This document shows positions 32,807-44,500 of a stretch of 64,000 nucleotides of DNA, in pieces. Made by a program: the position numbers and the translations under genes. The number at the start of each line of letters is the position of its first letter. The first letter of the stretch is position 1. The notes under the pieces were generated by a model. It saw only the letters and a program-made list of their open reading frames with translations. It was not told the origin of the DNA and did no database searches. Source of the DNA: Nemopilema nomurai. Its lineage: Eukaryota > Cnidaria > Scyphozoa > Rhizostomeae > Rhizostomatidae. The stretch spans positions 2,485,009 to 2,549,008 of the forward strand of contig ML133428.1 of NCBI GenBank assembly GCA_003864495.1, read 5' to 3'.

Positions 32807-34995
32807 GCTTTTCAGGGCATTGCAAATACAGGGTGCTTCTAGAATTGTTTGGCAGGCTGCATGTGCATGCATTGGTGGCCCTTTAGAAAACCGGTTCAGA
32901 TCTCCCCCTGAGGGTTGCTCCCCCATCACCATGTTTTCCTTTTGATTGTAGACAATAGGCAAAATGGTGCATTACTCGAGACAGTTGTACTAAAATTTGC
33001 ATATTTTAAGCAGGTAAAATCATTAAAAGGGTTGCATAATGATATGTATTTAGTTCGCCTCAAACACTAAAAAGGTAAATATGTTCTTTGGCTTGAGAGA
33101 GTGGTAATAACGTCACCAAATTTTGTGCTGCCATCAGTTGATGTCACTTGACAACAGAATCATGGAAATCGTAGCAAGGGCATATTGTTGAGAAAGGGAA
33201 GAAAGCGGTTGCAATATCTGGATACAGCTGTATATCTGCATTACAAAAAGCAATGACCAAGCAAACGGGATTTGGTGGTCGGCACACTCAAGTTCAGCAG
33301 GTGGGGCTGGTCATTTCAAACCCCGCAAACCTGTAGTGATGCGGTCTTGGTGCTAGCTATAACAAATGCGGGAGGAAGAAATATCAGAAGCACAGGTATT
33401 GTAATTACCATGGCGGGCACACCGCAATGTGGTCTTTTTAATCACTCCCTACTATTAGCCAGATGTTGGAAACCGCCAAACCCGCAAATGCCCTTACTGG
33501 AAGCATCATTACCAAGCCACAATTAGGCCGGGACAAAGGTCAAGCGATTCACTTTTCACCCATTGTCTACTGAACGTATACTGTTTGTTTTTTTGTTTAC
33601 TGATGACATATCAACGGCATTTAAGAACTCATGTTTATTAGCCTCTATGGAAATAAGAACACATGTATGTAATATCAGTAGTGATGATTAACAGAGTTTA
33701 ATCATAGCTACCATCAACTGTAGCGACGACTGATTGGCCGTGGCAGCTACAACAACCGCAGTTTCACCGTCATCTGAGGAACTGGGTGTGAAAGGCCCGT
33801 ATAGAAAAAACTGAAAACATTTTGCTCAGATTTCAGTATGCTAAAATTCTTGCAATTGCGAAGTTTACTTAGACTTCGTAATTCTGGCGACCCCTGCTTT
33901 TCTCCGCCATTACTGACTGAATTTTGAATTAGCAAGAGTTTTGAGCAGCTATTGGCACTAAGTGTATTTGGCAAGGCTTGAGAGGGTACAATGGCAGGAA
34001 TCTGTCTCAATTGACTTAATTGTCTTAAAATCCACTCTATTGGGAAAGTTTGCAACAGAACGGTCAGTCTCTTTTAAATGACAGAGATCATGTTCGTTAA
34101 AAGCTACTGGAGATTCTTTCTACAAAAGCCAATGACATTATGATAGACCCACGCGTTGGAAAATGCATGACCTTCAAAAATTTACATTCTATTTGTTACC
34201 TAAATTACCTCATTGATAACAGTGGTATTTTTGCTTTCTGTTCTAACATTTTCATGCAACAAGGGTCACTTTTATGCAAATTACACATTCTCTATGAACT
34301 TATTTGAAGGGACTATTCGCTGCACAGATGCAGAATTTCTCGTTTAGATTTATTCTCTCATTTTTTTCGTCGTTCTGGCAAAGATGGTTTTAAGTTGTGA
34401 AAGAGAACTTTGTGTACGAAATTTAACTTAAAGGTGTCCGCGAATGAGGTAGCCAGACTAAATTCACCAGACCCTGGTTTCTCTCTGGACTCTGTACAAA
34501 ATATGAAAAATATCAATCAGATGTATGTTCGGCACTGTCTTCTTACAATCTATTTTTCGACTGGCCTAGCTTTCAACCTAAAAAATACTTTCAGGCACAA
34601 ACTTTGGGGTTCTACAGAGATGAGTTGAATAAACCAAAAAACAAATGACGTACTTTCCGGGAAATTAATGTTACACATTGCTAAAACAAGGAAGACAGTG
34701 ACTGACAACGTCAAAATTTTCCCACAATTAGACAAGTTTATTCCGCATTCTATCTAAACTGTTCATGCAACGCTTTGCTGGTGTATTTGCTTTTGCGCGA
34801 TCAACTGCTAATGTGTTGGGTTATTTCAGTTCCGAGGTCATCAACCTGACTTGACGCATGACGAACAAAAAGCCATTTAGACAACATTTTGTCATTGTGC
34901 ATCACAGCGAAGTAATTGCGTTGTGGTTGTGGTCATTATCTACAATGCTTGTTTCTACAATTACTTACAAAGTTAATTTGAGCATTATCACCCGT

Positions 34996-35077
34996 GTTGA
35001 CCTTGAGGTCAGATTCTGTCCTATGACCTATTGTCATCGCGACCTGACCTCAGGTAGGGTGCTACTAGGAGCCATAG
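34996..35077. repeat. Dispersed ATGACCTATTG repeat, copy C
   Basis: Contains TTGACCTTGAGGTCA, CCTATGACCTATTGTC, CGACCTGACCT and CTACTAGGAGCC in the same order as copy A. Rich in AGGTCA half-sites, which by sequence resemble nuclear-receptor response elements; whether that matters is unknown. Confidence 0.6.
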
Positions 35078-35842
35078 CATCTAAGGTTTTTGCTCCCTTC
35101 TTCTTATTCACCTACATATGCAGCTGCAGCGGCCGAATATAAGTCTCCGATTCCAACAGTCTAAAGACTAGTAGATGTAGAAAAAAGTAGAGAAAACAAT
35201 ACACTTGCAATGAGAGATACAATAATGAGCTTTGTGCAATAAACTTCAAATACAACGTAGCATGGTACTTTAATGCAAAATCTATTTGGAACGCAACTAA
35301 GCATATTCGCTTCATTGACGAAATAATAATGACATCTATAACCACACTTGTTTTGATGAATGTTTGTAGTTGACAAATAGAGTGAAGTCATTTACGAATA
35401 TATAAGGTAAGATAATAGAATGAATACGGATAAGCTGTTTATACTCACGCAACTGGGATTTTATCTTATTGGAAATGAGGTTAATTGCTTACTTTTTAAA
35501 TTGCTAACAAAGGTTATTGCACGATCGTAACCCATATGGCTTTTGGAAAAGTGGTGGAAACTATTTTCTATATCAGAGGTTTTCTCTGACAACCTTATTA
35601 TTACCTTCCATCAACGTCGATAGAATTTTGAGCTTATATGTTGCTAACTTAGCACGCAGATTGAGGTTACAGAAAAGTGGGTGCACAATTTGTCAACAAG
35701 AGAAGGGGGAGAATCACAGTAGTGGAGGGGGGCACCCTCACCACACAAATTTGTTGGACATAAGCAAGACACAATCAACTAGGACAGGAGCCCGCTAATT
35801 AGAGTTAGTTTAGAAGCCTTGTCTAGAACAAAGCCTCTTTCA

Positions 35843-38800
35843 CTAGAAAGGTTTACTGCTGCTTCTCATACTTGCAGTTCTTGACCTAGTCTGAATGACA
35901 CAGGGCGATAGTTGAAGGCACGTTTGACTAAGCGCGGCTCTCCTTTCTAGTAGAACAAAGGGACTTGACTCAATTAGGCCTATATCTCTAGCTGGTTTCA
36001 AGTCCTCCTCCGGCTCTCTCATTTCATCCCACGAATCTTGCAACCACGCAGTTCCTGTCTTATTGCACGCTTCACCTTGAACTCCAGATGTATCGCCATC
36101 CAGTCCACTTGAAGCAAAGGTTTCTAGGTTCCTGCTCCCCAATAACCTTCCTCTCTCGTGTTGATGAAGGGGCCTCAAGTCTGAGTCACTCTGTTTGCGA
36201 TCAACCACATCTTCTACTACATGTGTGGGAGAACTTTGGTCATTATATCCAGGCTCTTCAATGAAATCTTCTTCCATATTTAGATTGTTTTCGTCATGGG
36301 AAAATGGTTCTAAGCTTTGGTTTTCCTGAAAGCAGTCCTTTGAGATATCAACACTATTTGTTCGAGTCTCCTCGAAATCAGAAGGTTTGTTCTCTGCTTC
36401 GATGTCACTAAGAAGATCACAGACCAAACATTCACATTTGCTGCAATACAATGCATCGGTTTGTACGCTAGTGGAGCTTTTTGCTTGCAACGGAGGCTCA
36501 GTGGATGTCAGGCCAGCCTCGCTGCCAAGATCACTTCCTTCCTTCCTGGAATCCATTTCTAACAGGCTGGTTTGAGTTCCTTTGGTGCAAGGTAGCAAGC
36601 AATCAGCCTCAAAGCAAATATCTTGTTCAAACTCCCGGTTATAATCTTTACTACCTAGCTCATCGATTGAATCTTCTCTTGTGTGCGTTTTGTCCTCAAG
36701 GCTTTCTCTGGTAGCTTCCTAAATGAATATAAACATCTTCCTCAAAAGGAGAATAAGGCAAAATGGATTTTAAGTTTAATGGAGCTATTATCAGTTACAA
36801 TATTACTGGTTATGATTTTTATAATTAATTGACTTGTCTAAGCTTTCCTAACAATTTGCTGGATTAGTTTTACACTTGTTATTGAGGTTCCTTTCAAATG
36901 AAATGCCATCCTTCCTTCTCTTAGCTTACAAATACATGTCATAAACGTTTAAAGCCAGTATACAATTCCTATAGTTGATATGTATATTTAATATAAAGAC
37001 ATCGATTAAGAAGAAGTGAAGAAGAGGTGACTGTATTTAGAGTTAAGCAGCGCTTAAGCCGTACCTTTTTCAGAAGTATGGCTTCTTCGGCATCCAATGG
37101 CAAACAAGGATCTTCATTGCTGTCCACTAATGAAGGAACAATATACAATTTTGCTATCAACCAGAAGTAATTTGAAAGATATCTGACACTAGAGACACAC
37201 CAAGGTTTGTTGGTAGATGATAGAGCGACTTGAATGTTGGTAGATGATTAAATCTTATCCGCTACCAACTACGATTTTAGTATTGAAACCGCCTCTTTGG
37301 CCAATGCCTTAAAGATATGAGCCACAATAGCTGCCACCCTAGGCTCAATTTTAAACTTCGTGATACCTTACTTAAATAAAAAATTTTTTCGTGACTCAAA
37401 CCTGACTTCATTGCAGGATACTCTGGGGACAGTGCGTTGTCAATGCAATCCACTTCCATTTCGAGAACCTGTAAGATTAAAGAGAACATGGTTGAATTTG
37501 TGGTATTAATCTCTACAAGGCCTTGACTATTCACTGTTTTCACACCTTCACACCTATCTAATAATAATTAAGTTATGTATCAATTCTAAAAAACTCAAGA
37601 GGTTCGTTTCGAGACTGAAAAGGCTGCACCCATCTTCTCTTGCAGGCCTAAAACTCATTTCCAATGAGTGCTCGTATTCGTTTTAGGCCTAAAAGACGTT
37701 TGAAGGTGTTTTTTGGATCTACAAGTGATCTAGAAATGAGCAATCAAATGTCAATGGATCGCGATTCAATCAGAGTAAGTAGAAATTCCTCTGCATTTAC
37801 CTCAACCAGTGCTTCAGGCACACTTTGTGTCATGTGTAACTCACTTGAATCTGGACGATGGTACTCCTGTAACCAAAGGCATTTCCTTCAAGCTATATTC
37901 ACCACTTCACTCAATACACATAATTTTCACTAAAACTTCTCACTGTAGTTTTGATAAGAGAAAGCCTTACCTTATCTAACACTCCAAATTCTTGATAGGC
38001 TCTCGGATTCATATCTGTATTTCTTGTGCTCTTATCATCGTCGGAGATGCCAGGTCTGTAAATCATTTCCTTGTCAATATCACTCTGAAATGATAGATTA
38101 AAAGCTGATTTCTGCTTAAACATTTCTTGACGAAATCTGTCCTCATCCGAATCATCTTGAAATTCGTGCATTTCACCAGCTTCTACTTCTAACTCTTTAG
38201 GGCATAGCTGGTCTGTATTGAGCCGCTTTGCTCTAAAACTTGACATCGGGGAATGTCTGTTTTCTATGACATGGGGATAACCCAACACTGGGCTACTAAA
38301 ACATTCCCTGGCTTTGCCCAGAGCATGTGCTGATTCATGGAAGCGATAGTTAGCGTGGTCGCGGTTGGGAAAACTATTCTTGGATTTGAATGACATCAGG
38401 CCTGCAAAGTCAAACCTTGTTTTATCAATACAGTCTCTATCTTTTACCGAAAACTGAGCTATCCCAGCATCTGTTGTTTCGATGTTAAGTTTGTTTATGC
38501 TTACATTGCTTTGAGAACTAACATGTTTTTGATCTGTGATTTGACATTGATTGCTAGCTGATTCTGGTGATATTTGATTATCAAAGCTCCTGTCACTACC
38601 ATGAAACGAGGGTGACAGCCTTTTTACACTGGTTCTTATTTCAAACCACTTATTAGTGCCAACATTTGTTCCCCTTCTAGTGACAGATGGACTTTTCTCT
38701 TCTTGCAGCTCATTGCCGCTTCTTTGGTTTTGGGAACCCAATTCTGATAACAAAGAAAATGAATCTCTGTTCTCTTTGATCGGGATAAATAGCTTGTAGT

Positions 38801-40817
38801 CTTTGCTATTGGTGGTCGTTGGTATTGGATGCGACGTACTGGCAACAGGTGTACTATGAGAAAGCAAGGCATCATTGATGACGTCAGTAAGGCCCAGACT
38901 TCCACTAGCTTTCTCATCTTCACAGGTGGTAACATTTTTCATTTCTGTTACGGGTTTCTGTGGGAAAAATCTCCTTTTACTTAAAACCGACGCTTTCATT
39001 GGAATCTTCGGGCGTGGTATCTCTTCATTAATCGTCATATTCTCTTTGTTTATCTTATCCCTTGTTGAATGGACAGTGGGACGAATACTTCCAAGCACGT
39101 TGTGAACATTTTTCTTAGCTGGGGAATTGAAATGCTTCTGAAATCATCTTCTCTTGCAAAGCAATCTTGCTATTATTCCTGCTTTCAGCTGCAGCAATAT
39201 GCTTTTCCAGAATTTCTTTCGGTAGCGGCGTTTCTCCTCTCTCACGAATTTGACTGCTTCTTGCACTTTCTATTCTTTGAAAACTTTGTGTACTGTTGTT
39301 TACTCTGCCCAAATCCAGCCTCGATCGGAATCCACGGAAAGAACACCCATCATCAATGTTGACATTGTGCTGGATTCGTGATCTTTTTGGTTTACTCAAA
39401 TCGACAAAATTAACAGGCTTCTTGGATATCGCTGGTAAACCTACATGGCAAAAGGAAGTGTTTATATTATTGGGCTTTATTTAGGAAACTAGTCAAATCA
39501 ACGATGATATCAAATGTAATTCCCATCAAACGCTAATGCTAACACGTTGATAGATGTCAAAAAGTTAACAATTTGATTTCTTAACTGCTCAGGTTTTAGT
39601 TACCATTTTGGTAGCTTTATATATTTTTAATTTTCAGGTAAGCACAATTCCACTATATATTGTCAAGATTATTCTTCTAGAGTTAACAAACTTCTAGGCT
39701 AGACAGTCTTTAAAAGAATTATCATCTCTTTTATCAATTTTCGGCACATTTGTTAAGAAATCATAATCAATTCGTCAAAGAAAAATATTCATGTATGCTT
39801 CATTATTTCATTAACTCTTATCATTGTTGAAAATAATTTCGTTATCATCGTTTCAATTGATATTTGAGATGTAATTTTCCTTTCTTATGGCCAATCCATT
39901 TCAAGTAGATGTTAATAATGTTCATATTCGTTTGGGATGTTTAGCAAACAGTCTTAAACCATTTTCTATTTATTGTTTTTCTAAATGAAATATATCATAT
40001 TGGTGCATACGGCCTAGACAGTGTACCCTAATGTTAATTTCCAAAGGGTAAAAGCTGCAGATAATTCTATCTAATATATTCCTATATGATTAAAGAACAT
40101 ACTTGAAATATCCCTGCTATTTAGGGCGCACAAAAACAAAAGGTCTTGGCTAAGTGAATTTTTATCGATCAGTTTTTCCCCAGATCTTGGCTTTAACTCT
40201 TCATTCTTCTTAGCTTTTCGCCGTCTTTCAAAAAACTCCTTCTGTATTCTGCGTTCATTTTTGACTTTCACTCTTTGCCTAGAAGTTGAATCAATAACCA
40301 ACTCAATGATACCTAAATTGAAGTGGTAAGCTGTGAAAAATATACTTTAAAATGATTATAAAGTTTGTATTGTACAAGAGGAATCGTCTCACTGGTGAAG
40401 CATTGAAACATTGTTAAAGGGTAACATATTTGTATCAAAATGATTTCAGTCTAATTCGCTGAATAGCCTAATTTTCATGATGAATGTACAACGGAAAGAT
40501 TTTTGGCTCACCAAGGAGCGGTGTGGTAGATGCAATCAAGGCTTTCTCGCACTTCAAGTATTGTTTCCAGAGGAAGTTTTTAATTTCAGAAGACCGGTAG
40601 AGCCATGAGTAGATTTTGACGGGCTAGGCATGTTGACTAATCCCCAAAGATAACTTTGTATTCACTTTAATAATAGCTAACTTGTTAACTATGGCCATAG
40701 GCTCTGGCCCATGGCAAATATCAATATTTTTCTTTTGACAATATTCTATAATATGAACTACAACACAAAAGAACAATTCTTAACAAAACCAAACCTCGCT
40801 CCTCCAACCCAGTTCAT
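35843..40817 (-). CDS. REDIC1: REDIC1 (C12orf40) meiotic crossover regulator ortholog, ~890 aa
   Basis: In mammals REDIC1 (C12orf40) acts on crossover intermediates in meiotic cells. Exons: 40795-40817, 40103-40278, 37971-39440, 37402-37468, 37065-37126, 35843-36718. Exon 1 encodes MNWVGGAR, almost the human MNWVGGSR. Exon 2 encodes QRVKVKNERRIQKEFFERRR (human RVLIKQERRKQKEYFEKHR) and KNSLSQDLLFLCALNSRDIS. Exon 3 begins SLPAISKKPVNFVDLSKPK and is a long disordered Ser/Asn-rich region. The last exon has KGTQTSLL, TSVQTDALYCSKCECLVC, comparable to the human AGIQTES and AIQCDLISKCTC region. Summed exons contain one base too many, and the frame changes near the CCCC run (plus-strand 39,121-39,124), so an indel or an unrecognised intron is present. 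It is head to head with WASHC4. The ends are conserved; the middle is not. Confidence 0.85.
37971..39440 (-). CDS. REDIC1: REDIC1 exon 3, long disordered region with frame break
   Basis: Two overlapping frames cover this exon: 39,115 to the start reads ETPLPKEILEKHIAAAESRN and then EAFQFPS and a stop, while from 39,140 leftwards the next frame reads SPAKKNVHNVLGSIRPTV onwards for about 390 codons, ending FGVLDK at donor GATAAG/gtaagg. Dropping one C of CCCC joins EAFQFP directly to AKKNVHNVL. The alternative is a 166-base intron, AGA/gtaaac to atttcag/AAG, which is in phase but would discard a helical, coding-looking stretch. Confidence 0.75.
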
Positions 40818-41546
40818 ATTTCCTTCTGCATTGGATGATGAAAGTTAATACTTTGTTCGTTCGTCTTGTTGCTAACGAATATTGACCGTCGTTTACCATC
40901 TGCTTACGCCATCATTTCCCGCCATCAAAAGGGCTCCTCCCCAGCTTCTTGGATTAGAAAGGCCTGCTTGCCAAAAGTGATAATTAGAAGTGAAACTTTA
41001 GAGAAATAGTAACTTTAGAGAATGAAAATTTGATTGAGACTGTGGGTATCAATTAAATCTGAAATTTATGATATAATTTTATCGGAAGGGGGGACTGGAA
41101 GCATTGGAGAGACGCAAGTTTCGGACAACCATTATCGAAATGATATTGGATTGAAATAGAAGATAAGAATTGTATTTATATTTGCGATTTTGTTATGATT
41201 TAACATATAATGATGAAGTTACGTCTCAAATCAGTCTAATTTCTAAACAGACATTAATCAATTCTTCAAGAAATTATTTCTTCAAGCTTTTTAATTTCTG
41301 CTCTGAGAGTTTGCTTGCATTCTGTACCAAAAACCAATTGAAACTCCATACTATTAATGGCTTGTCTTTAACAACAGTCAAATAGTTGTTTTGATAAAGC
41401 TTTGTCACTCTTCTTTTTCATTCTACAAGTGGCACAAACATTTTTCAAAAAGTAAACAAGACCATTCTGTCCTTGTGACGGTGACGCTGCGAAAAATCCC
41501 TGGGTAACCGTGGAGGAGATTTCTTCGAAGTCACAGGATCGGGAAA
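40818..41546. promoter_or_regulatory. REDIC1/WASHC4 divergent promoter region
   Basis: 729 bp separate the two start codons on opposite strands, so both 5' UTRs and promoters should lie here unless non-coding first exons exist elsewhere. No clear TATA box at either end. The WASHC4 start has a good initiation context (AAAATGG). Confidence 0.55.
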
Positions 41547-44500
41547 ATGGTGGACAGTAGGGGATGGGAGACGGAACCATTGAGAGACAATACATCTGGT
41601 AAGGGCAGCTCGTAAATGATGTAGTCTTGGCTATTTACTAAAAAGGAAAAAACAATGCACCACCCTCTTATGGTCAAAATTTTGTTGAAAAGATCACTGG
41701 ATTTATGTGTAACAGAACTCAATTCAAGAAGCCCTCCCCCATTTTACACTTCATTCAAGTTCAAGTGGGAGGTTTTAATTCATCAGCGTGCTAAAATTTA
41801 CGTATTAAATGAAGCTTTAAATACGATCTATTTAGAGTTCAACGTCGGAAGTTCTTATTTATATGTGTTGTTTTTATTTTCTCTTGAAAACGATCTTCAG
41901 AAACCTTCAGAGTAAGGCCCTCTGCATATGCATATGCATAGCTCATATGGAAAAGTCACATGTCCACAAAGAGTGATTACAGAATATACTTTTTAAGACA
42001 CAGTGATCTAAACAAGCAAAAGACCTTTTGGTATAAAATCACCCTCTCCAAGATCAATTGTTGCACAAAAACTTTTATTGCCATAATTTCTACAAACCCT
42101 TGATTTGAACAAGTTTGACAAAATTCATATACACTCCTGAGTCCAGTGCAACTAACATCAAATTTGGACCATTTCCATGTACTTTTCTACTTGCTTTATA
42201 GCTGATGTGGTTGCTCAGGTGCAGAAGAAGTACCTCAGATTCCTGAATGACTATGCATCCCAGCTAAAGGCTGTAGAAGATGCCCTTGATGACACTGTCG
42301 GTGATGCATGGGATTTCACACTTGATCCCATTGCACTACAGGTGAAAAGATTTAAACTTAATCCATCCATCAATGTACACCTATGTCTGTGTGAATGTTG
42401 CATCAATTTTATTATGAATAATTAACATATCAGGTAACAGTGTAACTATCTTGGTGAAAATTCCCTTTTAGCCTTAATCTGCTGGAGTGGTGCAGTTTTA
42501 TCAAAGACAGTTATGAGTTGTTTTGTATTATTGGTCTTCACTGGATTAGTTTTTAATGGGATGTTGACTATGTTATGATGGCTTTTTCTATGCTAAGAAC
42601 TGCACTATTAGAGCCAGTTGGTACCTAACAGTAAAAAGCCTGTAGTCATTGCCATTGCTATTGGTACTGTCTGAAGCTGGCTTGATAAAAGCAATATCCT
42701 TATGCTGTAGTAAATTTTATTTAGGGCATGTCATTTGAATTTTCCATAATCTTTTTGTCCACATTTTTATTATTTTCTGTTTGATTGCAACTTGGAATGT
42801 GCTAGAATCAAAGCTTCTAGAAATGAGCAAAAAAAGTAACTTTTGCTAGCACAAGTTCAAAATAATTTCTTTGTTGCTGCAGAACATTTGTTATATTTAA
42901 CATTAAACAATGTCTTATGCATAATATGTAGAGGGTTTAAATTGGATTTATTTTCATTCTAGAGTTCTACTTTAGTTTCTTCAACATGCAAAGTTATGCT
43001 TATTGAATGCTCATACTTTTTTATCTGTTTGTTTAAGGCACTACCATGTGAGCAAGCAAAGCTACCAGAACTAATCAAAACAGATAATAAGGTGATTTTT
43101 CATTTTATTGATAAATATTGAAACACAAGAAAAATATTGATATTGCTAAAATACCTCTTTTTATAATACAGTATGCTATTCATTAAACTTAAAGCATATA
43201 TATTTAGATTTGCTATTGATGGTACTGATTTTGATGTCAGTTACAATGCTCCAGTGAAGTTGATGGTCATCAATTCAGTATAGATGTTGCAATGTGAGCC
43301 AACAAATTTTCTAATTTTGTTTGATGCTGATTTCTCTATTGCACCTAATGGTCTGTTTTATTGCAATTGTTGTCCATTAGGTGTTCAACAAAGTGATAAC
43401 AGTTCTTGCTGCACTATGCTGTGAAATGCAGGAACTCAAACATGAGGCAAGCTCTTAAACTTTCTTGCATCAGCATTAGTTGGTACCAAACAATTTGAAT
43501 AAGTCCGGAATAAAAACTTGAAGATCTTCCCCCCTCTTTATACATATACCCTTTTTCTTGTCCTTGCAAATAATTTAATAGTGTTTTTGTATTTTTGGCA
43601 AAGTAGTTGTGTTTAAGTTAATGTTAAATGCCAGGGGGTAGTCATGATATTTTTCTCCCCCTGGCATCAGCCTTGTAAGTGTCGTTTTTCTAAGATTTAA
43701 TGATAAATGTAAAAAGCATTGGTAAAATTTATCTTGATTCATTAATCAAAGAATCACCAAACACTAGTTTTTCTTTGCAATTCTTTGCAATATTGCAGAC
43801 ATTTAGCTAATATCTACCTTTGTATTTGAGTTCATTGCTTTATGTGTATAAGCTTAGTGCTAAGCTTTAGTGGTATTTATCCTTTAGAAGAAATTTTGCA
43901 AGTTTTTATACCTGTTTGCTAACAAAGATGAGCTAGGCATTTTCTCTTTTTATAACTTCAACTCTTTCCTTGTTCACGAGACAACTCTGTATACCATTTC
44001 ATTTTCAGGCTGAAACCAAGTATTATGCCCCATTACTTCTCTATGAAGAATCTTGTAAGTGATGCTGAAATAACCACTTTTATCACCAAACTGCTGTCTT
44101 TTCTAACACCAAAAATGCATTTGTGACAACTTATGATTTGTTTTGTTGATCAGTCAGTTGGTCAGTTAGTCACTTACACTGGTCAGTTTTGTGGTGCTTT
44201 TTTTTCTTCCCTCCTATTTTGGATGTTAAAGTGCAATTTTATCATATAGCATGTCATTCTGTGAAGCATGTCTTTCTCCTTGGTTATTGTCAACACACTT
44301 AATAGGCGTGAGGTCAAGTCCCACATTTTTTATATTGTGTTGGTTATGCGAGTCACATTGTTATAATATTTTTATTTTCATAGTGGAAGAATCAAATTTG
44401 GATGAAGGAGAAGCACAAATTAAAGTTGGGCGAATGTTATCTTTTTTAAAGGTTTGTTTTATTCTGTCTTAAAATGTTATTTTTCCTTTGTAACTAAATA

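Larger units (their letters stand above)
31917..35842. other. Intergenic, no convincing gene
   Basis: Contains two copies of the ATGACCTATTG repeat and several short open frames, the longest a 102-codon minus-strand frame at 33,747-34,055 (SALPNTL- and SVSNGGEK-like text, no known family). REDIC1 ends at the right edge, so its 3' UTR lies in the last few hundred bases. No RNA genes seen. Confidence 0.45.
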
